The notes beneath the pieces were generated by a model that saw nothing but the letters and a program-made list of their open reading frames with translations, did not search any database and was not told the DNA's origin. Position numbers and translations under genes: made by a program. 64,000 nt of DNA from Oscillatoriaceae cyanobacterium M33_DOE_052. Its GTDB lineage: Bacteria > Cyanobacteriota > Cyanobacteriia > Cyanobacteriales > Laspinemataceae. Shown here one piece after another: positions 16,754 to 24,282 of the stretch. Location of the stretch: contig DVDU01000219.1 of assembly GCA_015296065.1 (NCBI GenBank), positions 1 through 64,000 of the forward strand, written 5' to 3'. Position 1 is the stretch's first letter. Each line of letters begins with the position of its first letter.

Positions 16754-18019
16754 ATGAATGCGGCAGATATGAGTAGTTTAGAAGATACCCAGGCGGCGGT
16801 ACAGCGCGCCTATCAAGCATCATTGGTATTGGCGAGGAAGAGGGGAGCCGATCGGGCAAAAGCTCTGCAAGCAATGGCCAAAGCCTTGGCGTCAGCCACG
16901 GATGAGATATTGGAAGCCAATACCCTGGACTTAGAAGCCAGTATAGAAATGGCAGTGCCGAATTTGATTTTGGACTGGCTGAAGCTGACGCCGGAAAGGC
17001 TACAAAGCACAGTACAACTTCTGTCTAAACTGGCGGACTTGCCAGACCCCATCCGTCGGGTGATGAATGCGCCTTATCAGGTGGAGAATTCCCAGACTTA
17101 CTCTCAGTTGATGCCTCTGGGGACGATCGCCCTGATTTATGAAGCCTTTCCCGAACTGGGGGCGATCGCGGCTGGGTTGTGCATCAAAACTGGTAACTGT
17201 CTCATTCTCCGGGGTAGCAGTGAAGCCAGCCACTCTAATGCCGCGATCGCCGATATCCTCCAAGGCGCTCTAGCTCAAGCCGAGATGCCCTCTGGTTGTC
17301 TGGAAATCATTGCACCCGATGCGGGGGCGTCAATTCGCGATTTAGTCTCCCAAGAACAGTATATTAACTTGGTCATTCCCTATGGGCGTCCCAGCCTCGT
17401 GCAGCAGGTAGTCCGCCAGTCCACTGCCCCAGTATTGCGATCGGCTATGGGTAACTGCTACCTGTACTGGTCTCCCAGCGGCAGTTTGGATTTAGTCCGA
17501 TGGGCAATTACTGACAGCCATCAAAGTGAGCCTGACCCAGTAAATGCGATTGAAAAGGTACTGATCCATCGCCACCAAAAACTATCATCTCTGGCGCTGC
17601 TGTGGAACACCCTTAAAGAACACGGTTTTGAGATCCGTCTAGAACCCTCGATGATGGCCGATTTCCCCGAGTTAAAGCCAGCGGCTGATGCCGAATGGAA
17701 CCAACCCTATCTCACCAAAACCGTCGCCTTTAAAATGGTGGACAGTATCGATGAGGCTATCTCCTGGATTAATCAGCACAGCAGCGGTCATGCCGATTGT
17801 ATCGTTACCGAATCTTACCAGGAAAGCTGCCAATTTGCCGCTGGGATCAACAGCGCTTCTGCCTACATCAACGCCAGCCCCCGCTTTTACCGCCACAGCA
17901 AGCAGGGAGATGCTGTCTTTTTAGGGATGTCTAATCAAAAAGGCCACCGCCGAGGGTCGATCGGTCTCGAAACTCTCACCACCATCAAGCAAATCGTCCA
18001 AGGTTATGGCCAATTTTAA
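16754..18019 (+). CDS. proA: ProA-like glutamate-5-semialdehyde dehydrogenase lacking the catalytic cysteine
   Basis: 421 residues, the usual ProA length. The family reduces gamma-glutamyl phosphate with NADPH in proline synthesis. Family blocks are clear: PLGTIALIYEAFPE with the cofactor-binding fold near 116-130, KTGNCLILRGSSEA near 147, VIPYGRPSLV near 211, SGHADCIVTE near 344 and INASPRFY near 374. The catalytic Cys expected in the VCNAxE motif is absent: residues 261-267 read DPVNAIE, with Val263 in its place. The C-terminal GEFGLGAEIG block is also changed to GDAVFLGMS. It is therefore probably not a normal ProA but a paralogue with altered or no dehydrogenase activity. A true proA should lie elsewhere in the genome. 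This is read by eye from motif alignment. Confidence 0.8.
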   Translation: MNAADMSSLEDTQAAVQRAYQASLVLARKRGADRAKALQAMAKALASATDEILEANTLDLEASIEMAVPNLILDWLKLTPERLQSTVQLLSKLADLPDPIRRVMNAPYQVENSQTYSQLMPLGTIALIYEAFPELGAIAAGLCIKTGNCLILRGSSEASHSNAAIADILQGALAQAEMPSGCLEIIAPDAGASIRDLVSQEQYINLVIPYGRPSLVQQVVRQSTAPVLRSAMGNCYLYWSPSGSLDLVRWAITDSHQSEPDPVNAIEKVLIHRHQKLSSLALLWNTLKEHGFEIRLEPSMMADFPELKPAADAEWNQPYLTKTVAFKMVDSIDEAISWINQHSSGHADCIVTESYQESCQFAAGINSASAYINASPRFYRHSKQGDAVFLGMSNQKGHRRGSIGLETLTTIKQIVQGYGQF

Positions 18020-18056
18020 TCTGGTTTTTTGTCCTTTGACCTTTGTCCTTTGGAAG

Positions 18057-18125
18057 AGAAACCGGGTTTCTTAAAATAGAGATATCTTAGCTAGACAAAG
18101 ATTCTCCGCAAGAAACCCGGTTTCT
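18057..18125. repeat. GAAACCGGGTTTC hairpin repeat, copy 5
   Basis: Lies between the convergent ProA-like and desC genes and is preceded by TTTGTCC words (18030-18052). A GAGGGCAGTGCCCACCCTA palindrome and an AAACCGGGGTTTTTTTT stem with a T run follow (18140-18212), so the spacer probably ends transcription from both sides. Confidence 0.75.
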
Positions 18126-18227
18126 TCTGCAAGTGATAGGGAGGGCAGTGCCCACCCTAAGAACTCTCATTAAAAACTCCGGAAACTTGTAGAAACCGGG
18201 GTTTTTTTTATTTAAATCAACCCCAAA

Positions 18228-19094
18228 TTAAATTTCTTCAGGTTTTGGCAGTTTGATATTACTAGCGATGCCAAGAAATTGTAATAGCTGAATCGTCATC
18301 CAAGTTAAATCAATTTCCCACCACTGCAAGCCGTGGCGAGCGGAATATTGGAAAGCATGGTGATTATTGTGCCAGCCTTCACCGTAAGTCGTTAAAGCCA
18401 CCCACCAGCAATTAGTCGAGCTATCTTTGGAATCATAGGTACGATAGCCAAACTTATGGGTAGCGCTGTTGACGAACCAAGTGCAGTGGTAAACCACCAC
18501 TAACCGCACAAAAATACCCCAAACCACAAAAGACCAGCCCAGTCCCGGAGCTACTGCCTCTCCTACAAAGTAGAGCAACACTCCCAAGGCCACCTGGATC
18601 GGGAAAAGATACTTTTGGCAAAACTGGTAAAACCCGTCATCAGCAATATCCTTGGTGAAGCGGGGGATATCGATTTCGGCATGACTGTGATACATCAGCC
18701 ACATCATATGACTCCACCAAAACCCTTTCGTGGCATCATGGGGATCCGCTGTTTGGTCTGAGTGTAAGTGGTGCGCTCGGTGCAAACCTACCCAATCAAT
18801 AGGTCCTCCTTGGCAGCTCAGGGTGCCAAAGAAAACCAGAATGTACTCCAGCCATTTGGGAACCTCAAAACTGCGGTGGGTGACTAAGCGGTGCAGTCCC
18901 AAAGTGATGCCCAAGCCGCCAGTTACCCAGTGCAGGAACAAAGCTACACCCACGGCTGCCCAGCTAAAAGTACCCGGGACGAACACCAGCAATACGGCAG
19001 CGTGAACTGCCACCATGAATGCAATCACCGGCCAGTCTGGCTTTAGGGGTGGAGTGACATTCAGCTTTTCTTGCGTTGGAGTCGAAATCGTCAT
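18228..19094 (-). CDS. desC: Acyl-lipid delta-9 fatty acid desaturase (DesC type)
   Basis: 288 residues. The three histidine boxes are HRLVTH (~68-73), HRAHH (~105-109) and HNNHH (~245-249), in the HX4H/HXXHH/HXXHH layout of membrane di-iron desaturases. Two hydrophobic pairs flank box 1 and box 3. LGITLGLHR and TYGEGWHNNHH are characteristic of the DesC/stearoyl-CoA desaturase group, which puts the first double bond in acyl chains of membrane lipids in cyanobacteria, using ferredoxin as donor. It controls membrane fluidity in the cold. The gene is monocistronic and divergent from the PLP-enzyme gene. Confidence 0.92.
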   Translation of the reverse strand: MTISTPTQEKLNVTPPLKPDWPVIAFMVAVHAAVLLVFVPGTFSWAAVGVALFLHWVTGGLGITLGLHRLVTHRSFEVPKWLEYILVFFGTLSCQGGPIDWVGLHRAHHLHSDQTADPHDATKGFWWSHMMWLMYHSHAEIDIPRFTKDIADDGFYQFCQKYLFPIQVALGVLLYFVGEAVAPGLGWSFVVWGIFVRLVVVYHCTWFVNSATHKFGYRTYDSKDSSTNCWWVALTTYGEGWHNNHHAFQYSARHGLQWWEIDLTWMTIQLLQFLGIASNIKLPKPEEI

Positions 19095-19152
19095 TGATTA
19101 ACCTTAAACGGAACTGTTCGGGCCTTCTGCTCTAGGATCTGGTGCGGATTTC

Positions 19153-19216
19153 TAGAAACCGGGTTGAGCGATTTCACGGGATGTTCGAGATTATTCATCC
19201 AGAAACCCGGTTTCTG
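19153..19216. repeat. GAAACCGGGTTTC hairpin repeat, copy 6 (left arm decayed)
   Basis: The right arm AGAAACCCGGTTTCT is intact, while the left arm reads GAAACCGGGTTGAGC, so one end has mutated. It lies in the shared upstream region of desC and the PLP-enzyme gene. Confidence 0.65.
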
Positions 19217-19284
19217 ACGGCTGAGGAGGTACAGCGTACCCCTACAATCCAATGAGAATCTCCTAAAATCCCATCCAAGGTTAA

Positions 19285-20517
19285 ATGAACAGCCCATCTG
19301 AGCTGCTCCTAGAAGCAGAAAAAGCACTATTACCTATTTTTACGGGAATTGATGCTACCGTCAAGCAAAATCTCCAGCGGGTGCTGGAAGCCTTCCAAAA
19401 TCAGCGTTTGGGGGTGCAGCATTTCTCCGGGGTCACAGGCTATGGCCATGATGACCTGGGACGGGAGACTCTCGATAGAGTGTATGCGGAGGTGATGGGG
19501 GCCGAAGCGGCGGCGGTGCGGGTGCAGTTCGTTTCTGGCACCCACGCGATCGCCTGCTGTTTGTTCGGCGTCCTTCGCCCCGGTGATGAAATGCTCGCCG
19601 TAGCTGGTGCCCCTTACGATACTTTAGAAGAAGTTATCGGTTTGCGGGGTTCTGGTCAGGGTTCCCTGATGGAATTTGGCATTAAGTATCTGGAACTGGA
19701 CTTAACCCCCAACGGCACTATCAACTGGGAAGCCCTGGAAACCGCCGTCACTCGCACCACGCGCCTGGTTTTGATTCAGCGCTCTTGCGGTTACTCATGG
19801 AGACCCAGCCTGAGTATAGCAGATATTGAAAGAATTGTCAAGACCGTAAAAGCCAAAAATCCTGATACTGTTTGTTTTGTGGATAACTGTTACGGGGAAT
19901 TCATCGAAAATCGCGAACCTCCCGCCGTGGGTGCGGATTTGATTGCCGGTTCTTTGATTAAAAATCCTGGTGGGACGATCGTCACTGCTGGTGGCTATGT
20001 GGCGGGTCGTGCTGATTTGGTGGAGGCGGCGGCTTGTCGTCTCACCGCTCCGGGAATTGGCAGCAGTGGGGGAGCGACTTTTGAGCAAAACCGGCTATTA
20101 TTTCAGGGGTTCTTTTTGGCGCCGCAAATGGTGGGGGAGGCGATGAAAGGTAATCACCTCACAGCTTATGTGTTTGACAAATTGGGTTATCCGGTGAATC
20201 CGGCGCCAATGGCCAAGCGGCGAGATGTGATTCAAGCAGTGGAACTGGGTTCGCCAGAGAAATTGATTGCTTTTTGTCGGGCAATTCAACAATGTTCTCC
20301 CGTGGGTGCTTATTTAGACCCAGTGCCTGCACCGATGCCGGGATATGAAAGTGAATTGGTGATGGCTGGGGGTACTTTTATTGATGGTAGTACCTCGGAG
20401 TTTTCTGCTGATGGCCCGTTGCGATCGCCTTATGTGGTTTTTTGTCAGGGGGGGACTCATTGGACTCATGTGGCCATTGCTTTAGAACGGGCGATCGCTG
20501 CTGTCAATTCCCAGTAA
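19285..20517 (+). CDS. PLP-dependent methionine gamma-lyase-family protein (aluminium-resistance/YnbB type)
   Basis: 410 residues. HFSGVTGYGHDDLGRETLD near residue 46, VSGTHAIACCLFG near 79 and FVDNCYGEF near 203 define the PF06838-type PLP fold I. The cofactor lysine is expected in GSLIKNPGGT (Lys ~230). The family is annotated as methionine gamma-lyase-like or aluminium resistance; it is related to Cys/Met metabolism enzymes, but the substrate in cyanobacteria is unproven. The start is preceded by AAGGTTAA. It is a single gene, convergent with the porin. Confidence 0.85.
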   Translation: MNSPSELLLEAEKALLPIFTGIDATVKQNLQRVLEAFQNQRLGVQHFSGVTGYGHDDLGRETLDRVYAEVMGAEAAAVRVQFVSGTHAIACCLFGVLRPGDEMLAVAGAPYDTLEEVIGLRGSGQGSLMEFGIKYLELDLTPNGTINWEALETAVTRTTRLVLIQRSCGYSWRPSLSIADIERIVKTVKAKNPDTVCFVDNCYGEFIENREPPAVGADLIAGSLIKNPGGTIVTAGGYVAGRADLVEAAACRLTAPGIGSSGGATFEQNRLLFQGFFLAPQMVGEAMKGNHLTAYVFDKLGYPVNPAPMAKRRDVIQAVELGSPEKLIAFCRAIQQCSPVGAYLDPVPAPMPGYESELVMAGGTFIDGSTSEFSADGPLRSPYVVFCQGGTHWTHVAIALERAIAAVNSQ

Positions 20518-20640
20518 TTTGTCATTGGTCATCAGTCATTGGACTAATGGTTGGATCTGAGTTGGGCAATTAAGGATGTCCTCATCCCTCATCGCCCAAC
20601 TCAGATTAACGATCCTGCCGTAACCTCTAATCCGATATTC

Positions 20641-20720
20641 TCTCCCCCTCACCCTACATCCCTCTGCCTCTGTGGGAGCGGGACTTTGAAAACGTCCCAA
20701 TTTTTTTCATAAAAGGCTGT
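20641..20720. repeat. CCCTCACCCTACATCCCT...GGGACTTTGAA repeat
   Basis: The same family as the repeats at 41889-41939 and 42886-43011: a CCCTCACC/AATCCCTC arm, then GGGACTTTGAA-A-GTCCCAATTTTTT. It lies between convergent genes and ends in a T run, so it could also serve as a terminator. Confidence 0.6.
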
Positions 20721-20732
20721 ATCGCCAGTTAA

Positions 20733-22400
20733 TTAAAAACTGAAAGTAGTGCGGAGCGTACCGATGACAATATCATCATTTTGGCTATTTTGATTGGGAG
20801 AAGCTAGCCAAATAAAACCAGGAGTAATAGCGATATTCTGAGTCATCTGGTATTTGTAAAAACCCTCTACATGCCAAGGGATATCATCGACAAAATCAGG
20901 GTTGCCGGGAACATCGATGTCAGCGAGGTAAGGTTCAGCCCCGACAATTAAAGCGCCCACGCTACCTGGGCTGCCTAAGTCTGGGATAGCCAGAGTTAAA
21001 GCGTAGTTCCAGATATCAGCATCGCCTAAACCGATGAGGCGAGCATTGGTTTTGCCGACCCAACCCCCGACGATTAAATTGGGCGTAATTTTCAGGGATG
21101 TTTCTAAACCGTAAGAGTTGCTGGAAATGGGGGTCGATCGTACCCCCAAAGCTGCCGGATTGAGATTCCCCAAATTTGTCCCCGTCCCGCCAAAACCAAA
21201 CCGGGTATCCTGACCATCATAGCCGTTAATATAAGTCAGTCCCAGCTTAAAATTACTGTTGCCAAAGACCACCTGACCCAAAGCGGAATAATTGCCATTA
21301 AATAATCCATCACTTTGGTTGGGAAACTGCGCTTCATTCGCTAAATAGCCGAGATAGGCTTGGACGTTCTCGTTAAACTGGTACTTCAAACCAACACCTT
21401 TACCCCCCAAGTTCATGCGGAAAATGGGGTTACGTTCCCCGAAGCGGGAAAGAGCCCCGCCACCACCGCCGCCTGCTTCTAAGTAGGGGTTGAGGGTAGG
21501 CGCATAAAAGTGATGTCCGCCAGCATTAGCAAAAATGCTCAAAGTGGCATTTTCCGATAAGGGGAAGATGTAGTGTAACCGGTTTAACTCCACCGTGTTG
21601 TTATTCGGTCCATCAAAAGCGAAGCGTCCCTCATTGGTGAGGGTAGCATCGCGAAATGAGTTGCCGATATTGCCAAATTCTAAACGGGTAATTAACTGGT
21701 CTTTACCGGTAAAACTGGTAATAAAGTTGAGTCGCACCTTTTGGTGAAAAACTGTTTCAGCTTCGATGTTTTCCCCGAATGCCTCGGCGACGTTAAATAT
21801 TGCTTCCCCCACCAGTTTGGTAGTGGTAGAAAATTGGTTAGCTTCTAGCTCGGCGGTTCGCACTTCCATCCCGTCCACACGAGCGCGCAGGGTAGCCAGT
21901 TCGGCGGCGAATTCTTCTTGGAGGCGGCGAATAGAGGATAAGTCTGAGTCGCCAATTTGGGATGTGCCTTCTTGGATTAAACGCTGGACAACATTTAAAC
22001 AGGCGTCTAAACCGGCGGCGAATTCGTAGCGAGTTAAGGCGCGGTTGCCGCGATAGGTGTCATCGGGGTAAGATAGGAGACAGCCATAACGTTCGGCCAG
22101 GGATTGGAGGGCGCTGTAGGCCCATTCGGTGGGGCGCACGTCCCGGAGTTCGGTCACGGAGTTTACTCGCTCTAGGGGACTGCTGTCTTGCTGAGCTTGG
22201 GAGTATTGATTGATTTGCTGCAGCATCGGGTACGGTATCGGGACTGGCGTTGCTGGGAGAGTGGTTTCAACATTTAAATTTGCCGGATTAATCTCATATT
22301 TTGGGATAGCTTGTTGGGCATTTACAGGATTTGCTGCGCCCGCTAAGTATGCAGTTACAATGGCTGGAGCTAATCCCAATATTTGGGGTTTTTTTAACAT
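20733..22400 (-). CDS. SLH-domain OprB-type porin (iron uptake porin family)
   Basis: 555 residues from ATG 22400 (MLKKPQILG), chosen because AGGAGA lies nine bases upstream; the frame continues 20 codons further without support. Order: signal peptide to about residue 27 (ending VNAQ); a linker; an SLH domain at ~85-145 (LRDVRPTEWAYSAL then LTRYEFAAGL); a short coiled coil; then an OprB-like 14-18 strand barrel to the C-terminal phenylalanine of TTFSF. Such porins anchor to peptidoglycan-linked polymers through SLH and let inorganic ions and small solutes through the outer membrane. Members are linked to iron uptake in cyanobacteria. The substrate here is inferred from family only. Confidence 0.88.
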   Translation of the reverse strand: MLKKPQILGLAPAIVTAYLAGAANPVNAQQAIPKYEINPANLNVETTLPATPVPIPYPMLQQINQYSQAQQDSSPLERVNSVTELRDVRPTEWAYSALQSLAERYGCLLSYPDDTYRGNRALTRYEFAAGLDACLNVVQRLIQEGTSQIGDSDLSSIRRLQEEFAAELATLRARVDGMEVRTAELEANQFSTTTKLVGEAIFNVAEAFGENIEAETVFHQKVRLNFITSFTGKDQLITRLEFGNIGNSFRDATLTNEGRFAFDGPNNNTVELNRLHYIFPLSENATLSIFANAGGHHFYAPTLNPYLEAGGGGGGALSRFGERNPIFRMNLGGKGVGLKYQFNENVQAYLGYLANEAQFPNQSDGLFNGNYSALGQVVFGNSNFKLGLTYINGYDGQDTRFGFGGTGTNLGNLNPAALGVRSTPISSNSYGLETSLKITPNLIVGGWVGKTNARLIGLGDADIWNYALTLAIPDLGSPGSVGALIVGAEPYLADIDVPGNPDFVDDIPWHVEGFYKYQMTQNIAITPGFIWLASPNQNSQNDDIVIGTLRTTFSF

Positions 22401-22737
22401 GGTTTTGATTCTCCTCACACCCACGATTGGCAAGAAAACAAAGTAGATGTCACGGGGCATTGGTCAAATGAATGACAAGTATTAATTGATGTGACATTGA
22501 GGGTTAAAATTAGCATGAGGTTTGAATGATTTTTGTATAAATCAATGCAAAAATTGCTGGGATAATGATAAAATTTAATTAAATAGATGCAGTAACTGCA
22601 TATCTGGGGCACAAAAAATCTAGATGTAACTGGGGGAAAATGGGGGAAGTTCATTGAGGGGGAGTGGCATGATACGATGATGGCGAAAATAGGGGATTTA
22701 GCAGGAAAGGGCAAAATAGTCAAGGTGGGGGTAAATT
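22401..22737. promoter_or_regulatory. Divergent AT-rich promoter region
   Basis: About 337 bases between the porin and the small membrane protein operon, much more AT-rich than its surroundings. TTTTTGTATAAATC around 22540 and nearby AT-rich words could give -10 elements, but I cannot fix a single promoter. No gene or hairpin terminator is seen. Confidence 0.4.
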
Positions 22738-23064
22738 ATGGTGGTGGGGGCGATCGTGGTGAATTTGGTGATTTCGGCAATCTGCCTGTATCTAGCAGTG
22801 CAGTTGCGCCGCATTGGGCGGAAGGCGCAAAAGGCAGCCCGGTCAATAGAAAAAGCAGAGCGGGCAACATATCGAGTGTTGCACCGGGCGCCATCGGCGA
22901 TCTCCACCGCCCACCGGGGGACCGCCAAACTCCGGCAAAAACAAGCCGCTCTAGAGAGACAGTGGCAGGCAACCCAACAACTGCTAGAGCTAGTCAGCCT
23001 TTTGGGCAGGTTAGTATGGGGGAGGCAGTGGGGAAGGAAGGGGGGCACCTTTAATGAGAAGTGA
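22738..23064 (+). CDS. Small membrane-anchored coiled-coil protein
   Basis: 108 residues. One N-terminal hydrophobic helix (residues ~2-22) is followed by a basic, Arg/Ala-rich helical domain (RRIGRKAQKAARSIEKAE). The pattern is typical of small cyanobacterial proteins anchored in the membrane with a cytoplasmic coiled coil. A competing frame at 22677-23054 lacks this logic. The next two genes also begin with a hydrophobic segment followed by a helical tail, so the three may act together. The function is unknown. Confidence 0.6.
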   Translation: MVVGAIVVNLVISAICLYLAVQLRRIGRKAQKAARSIEKAERATYRVLHRAPSAISTAHRGTAKLRQKQAALERQWQATQQLLELVSLLGRLVWGRQWGRKGGTFNEK

Positions 23065-23109
23065 AGCCAAAAGGTGCCTAAAATGGGTTAAACTAATAAA
23101 CTATTATCT

Positions 23110-23457
23110 ATGTCTAAAAAGTTTTACGGATCCTTTACCCTGGGAATGCTGGTGGGAGGGGCAATTGGCACCGTAGCTGGTATGTGGGTATCCCCCCGCC
23201 ACCGTGCTAAAGCCGGGGTGTTGCTGAAAAAATCAGCCGAAGCACTGCCAGAATTGGCAGAAGACCTGAGCAGCAGTGTTCAATTGGAAGCTCACCGACT
23301 ATCGGGCTCAGCATGGCATCAGTGGGAGAAAACCCTGGGACGATGGCGAGAGGCGATCGCCGTCGGAATTGAAGCCACGCAACAGGAACTGCAAAACTTA
23401 AACCATATCGAAACTGAAACCGAAACCCCTGCTGAGTCAGCACCGCCAGAAGATTAA
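23110..23457 (+). CDS. YtxH-like small membrane protein
   Basis: 115 residues. GSFTLGMLVGGAIGTVAGMWVSPRHRAKAG near residues 7-36 is a glycine-rich helix followed by a basic segment, the signature of the YtxH/gas-vesicle GvpP-like group. A helical acidic tail follows (LPELAEDLSSSVQLEAHRL) and a Pro/Glu-rich end. It sits between two other single-helix proteins and is probably co-transcribed with both. YtxH-type proteins are linked to general stress in Bacillus; the role here is unknown. Confidence 0.7.
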   Translation: MSKKFYGSFTLGMLVGGAIGTVAGMWVSPRHRAKAGVLLKKSAEALPELAEDLSSSVQLEAHRLSGSAWHQWEKTLGRWREAIAVGIEATQQELQNLNHIETETETPAESAPPED

Positions 23458-23507
23458 CCCCAACCCGCCTTGCCCATCTCCCCCAAAGCTGTAAGCTGGT
23501 ACATCCT

Positions 23508-24140
23508 GTGACCGACCCTTTATTTTGGCTTGGAATATCATTTCTCCTTGTGTGCGCCAGCATCATTCTGCTGCTGCTCGCAGCTCTGCCTACTTTACAG
23601 TCGATCGCTCGTGCGGCTCGCAGCGTAGAGAAACTGGCAGATACCCTAGCGCGAGAATTTCCCCCCACCTTAGAAGCCATTCGCCTCACCGGGATGGAAA
23701 TCAGCGACCTCACCGATGATGTCAGCGAGGGAGTGCAAAGCGCCAGTCAAGTGGTGAAGCAGGTAGATAGAACTATTGGCAGCGCCAAAAAACAAACAAA
23801 AAAAGCTATTGTTACCACATCGAGCATCTTAACCGGGATTAAAGCCGGTTGGAGAGTTTTGCAGGGTAAGACCCCCACCACAACCGGGACTCGCCGCCCT
23901 CCGGAGGGGCTACCAGCCTCACAAAGAAAGTCATTAGAACTGCGTGATCGAAGCCACTCTGAAGCCACCAACTATCCCCCTGTAGAACCAACGCCGCCAG
24001 TGGCGCCGGAATCAGGCTCCGTGAGGAGTGAGACCACCCCGATTTTTCCCGAAGATGTCGGGGGAATTCATCAATTGCCTCCTGGTAGTTCCACATCTAA
24101 CCATCCCCCGCTCCCCCCAGATTTTCAGCCACCCCTATAA
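23508..24140 (+). CDS. DUF948-like membrane-anchored protein
   Basis: 210 residues from GTG 23508. Residues ~5-30 are one hydrophobic helix (LGISFLLVCASIILLLLAAL). Residues ~35-120 are a helical region with the ARSVEKLADTLAREFPPTLEAI and LTDDVSEGVQSA pattern typical of DUF948-related proteins. The last ~80 residues are Pro/Ser/Thr-rich and probably disordered. It is the third gene of a compact set of small membrane-anchored coiled-coil proteins. The function is unknown; homologues occur near plastoglobulin/cell-envelope genes in some cyanobacteria, but I cannot verify that here. Confidence 0.7.
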   Translation: MTDPLFWLGISFLLVCASIILLLLAALPTLQSIARAARSVEKLADTLAREFPPTLEAIRLTGMEISDLTDDVSEGVQSASQVVKQVDRTIGSAKKQTKKAIVTTSSILTGIKAGWRVLQGKTPTTTGTRRPPEGLPASQRKSLELRDRSHSEATNYPPVEPTPPVAPESGSVRSETTPIFPEDVGGIHQLPPGSSTSNHPPLPPDFQPPL

Positions 24141-24155
24141 AAGGGGAAAAGTAAA

Positions 24156-24228
24156 GTAGGGTGGGCACTGCCTAAGATAATTTTCTCTGACCCTGAATAA
24201 GAAAGGCGGTTGGCACTGCCCACCCTAC
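24156..24228. repeat. GTAGGGTGGGCA inverted-repeat element
   Basis: Terminal arms GTAGGGTGGGCACTGCC and GGCACTGCCCACCCTAC match at 16 of 17 positions around a ~40-base middle. Related arms occur at 56532-56559 and 59644-59707. Confidence 0.75.
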
Positions 24229-24282
24229 CAGTCTCCCAGCCTTGCCTATTGGTCCACGTCGCAATTGATTTAAACATCAACC

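Noticed and set aside
22677-23054. 125-codon frame overlapping the small membrane protein
   Set aside because: The frame at 22738-23064 has a hydrophobic N-terminal helix and a coherent basic helix; this one is Gly/Arg/Pro-rich and looks like a shadow.
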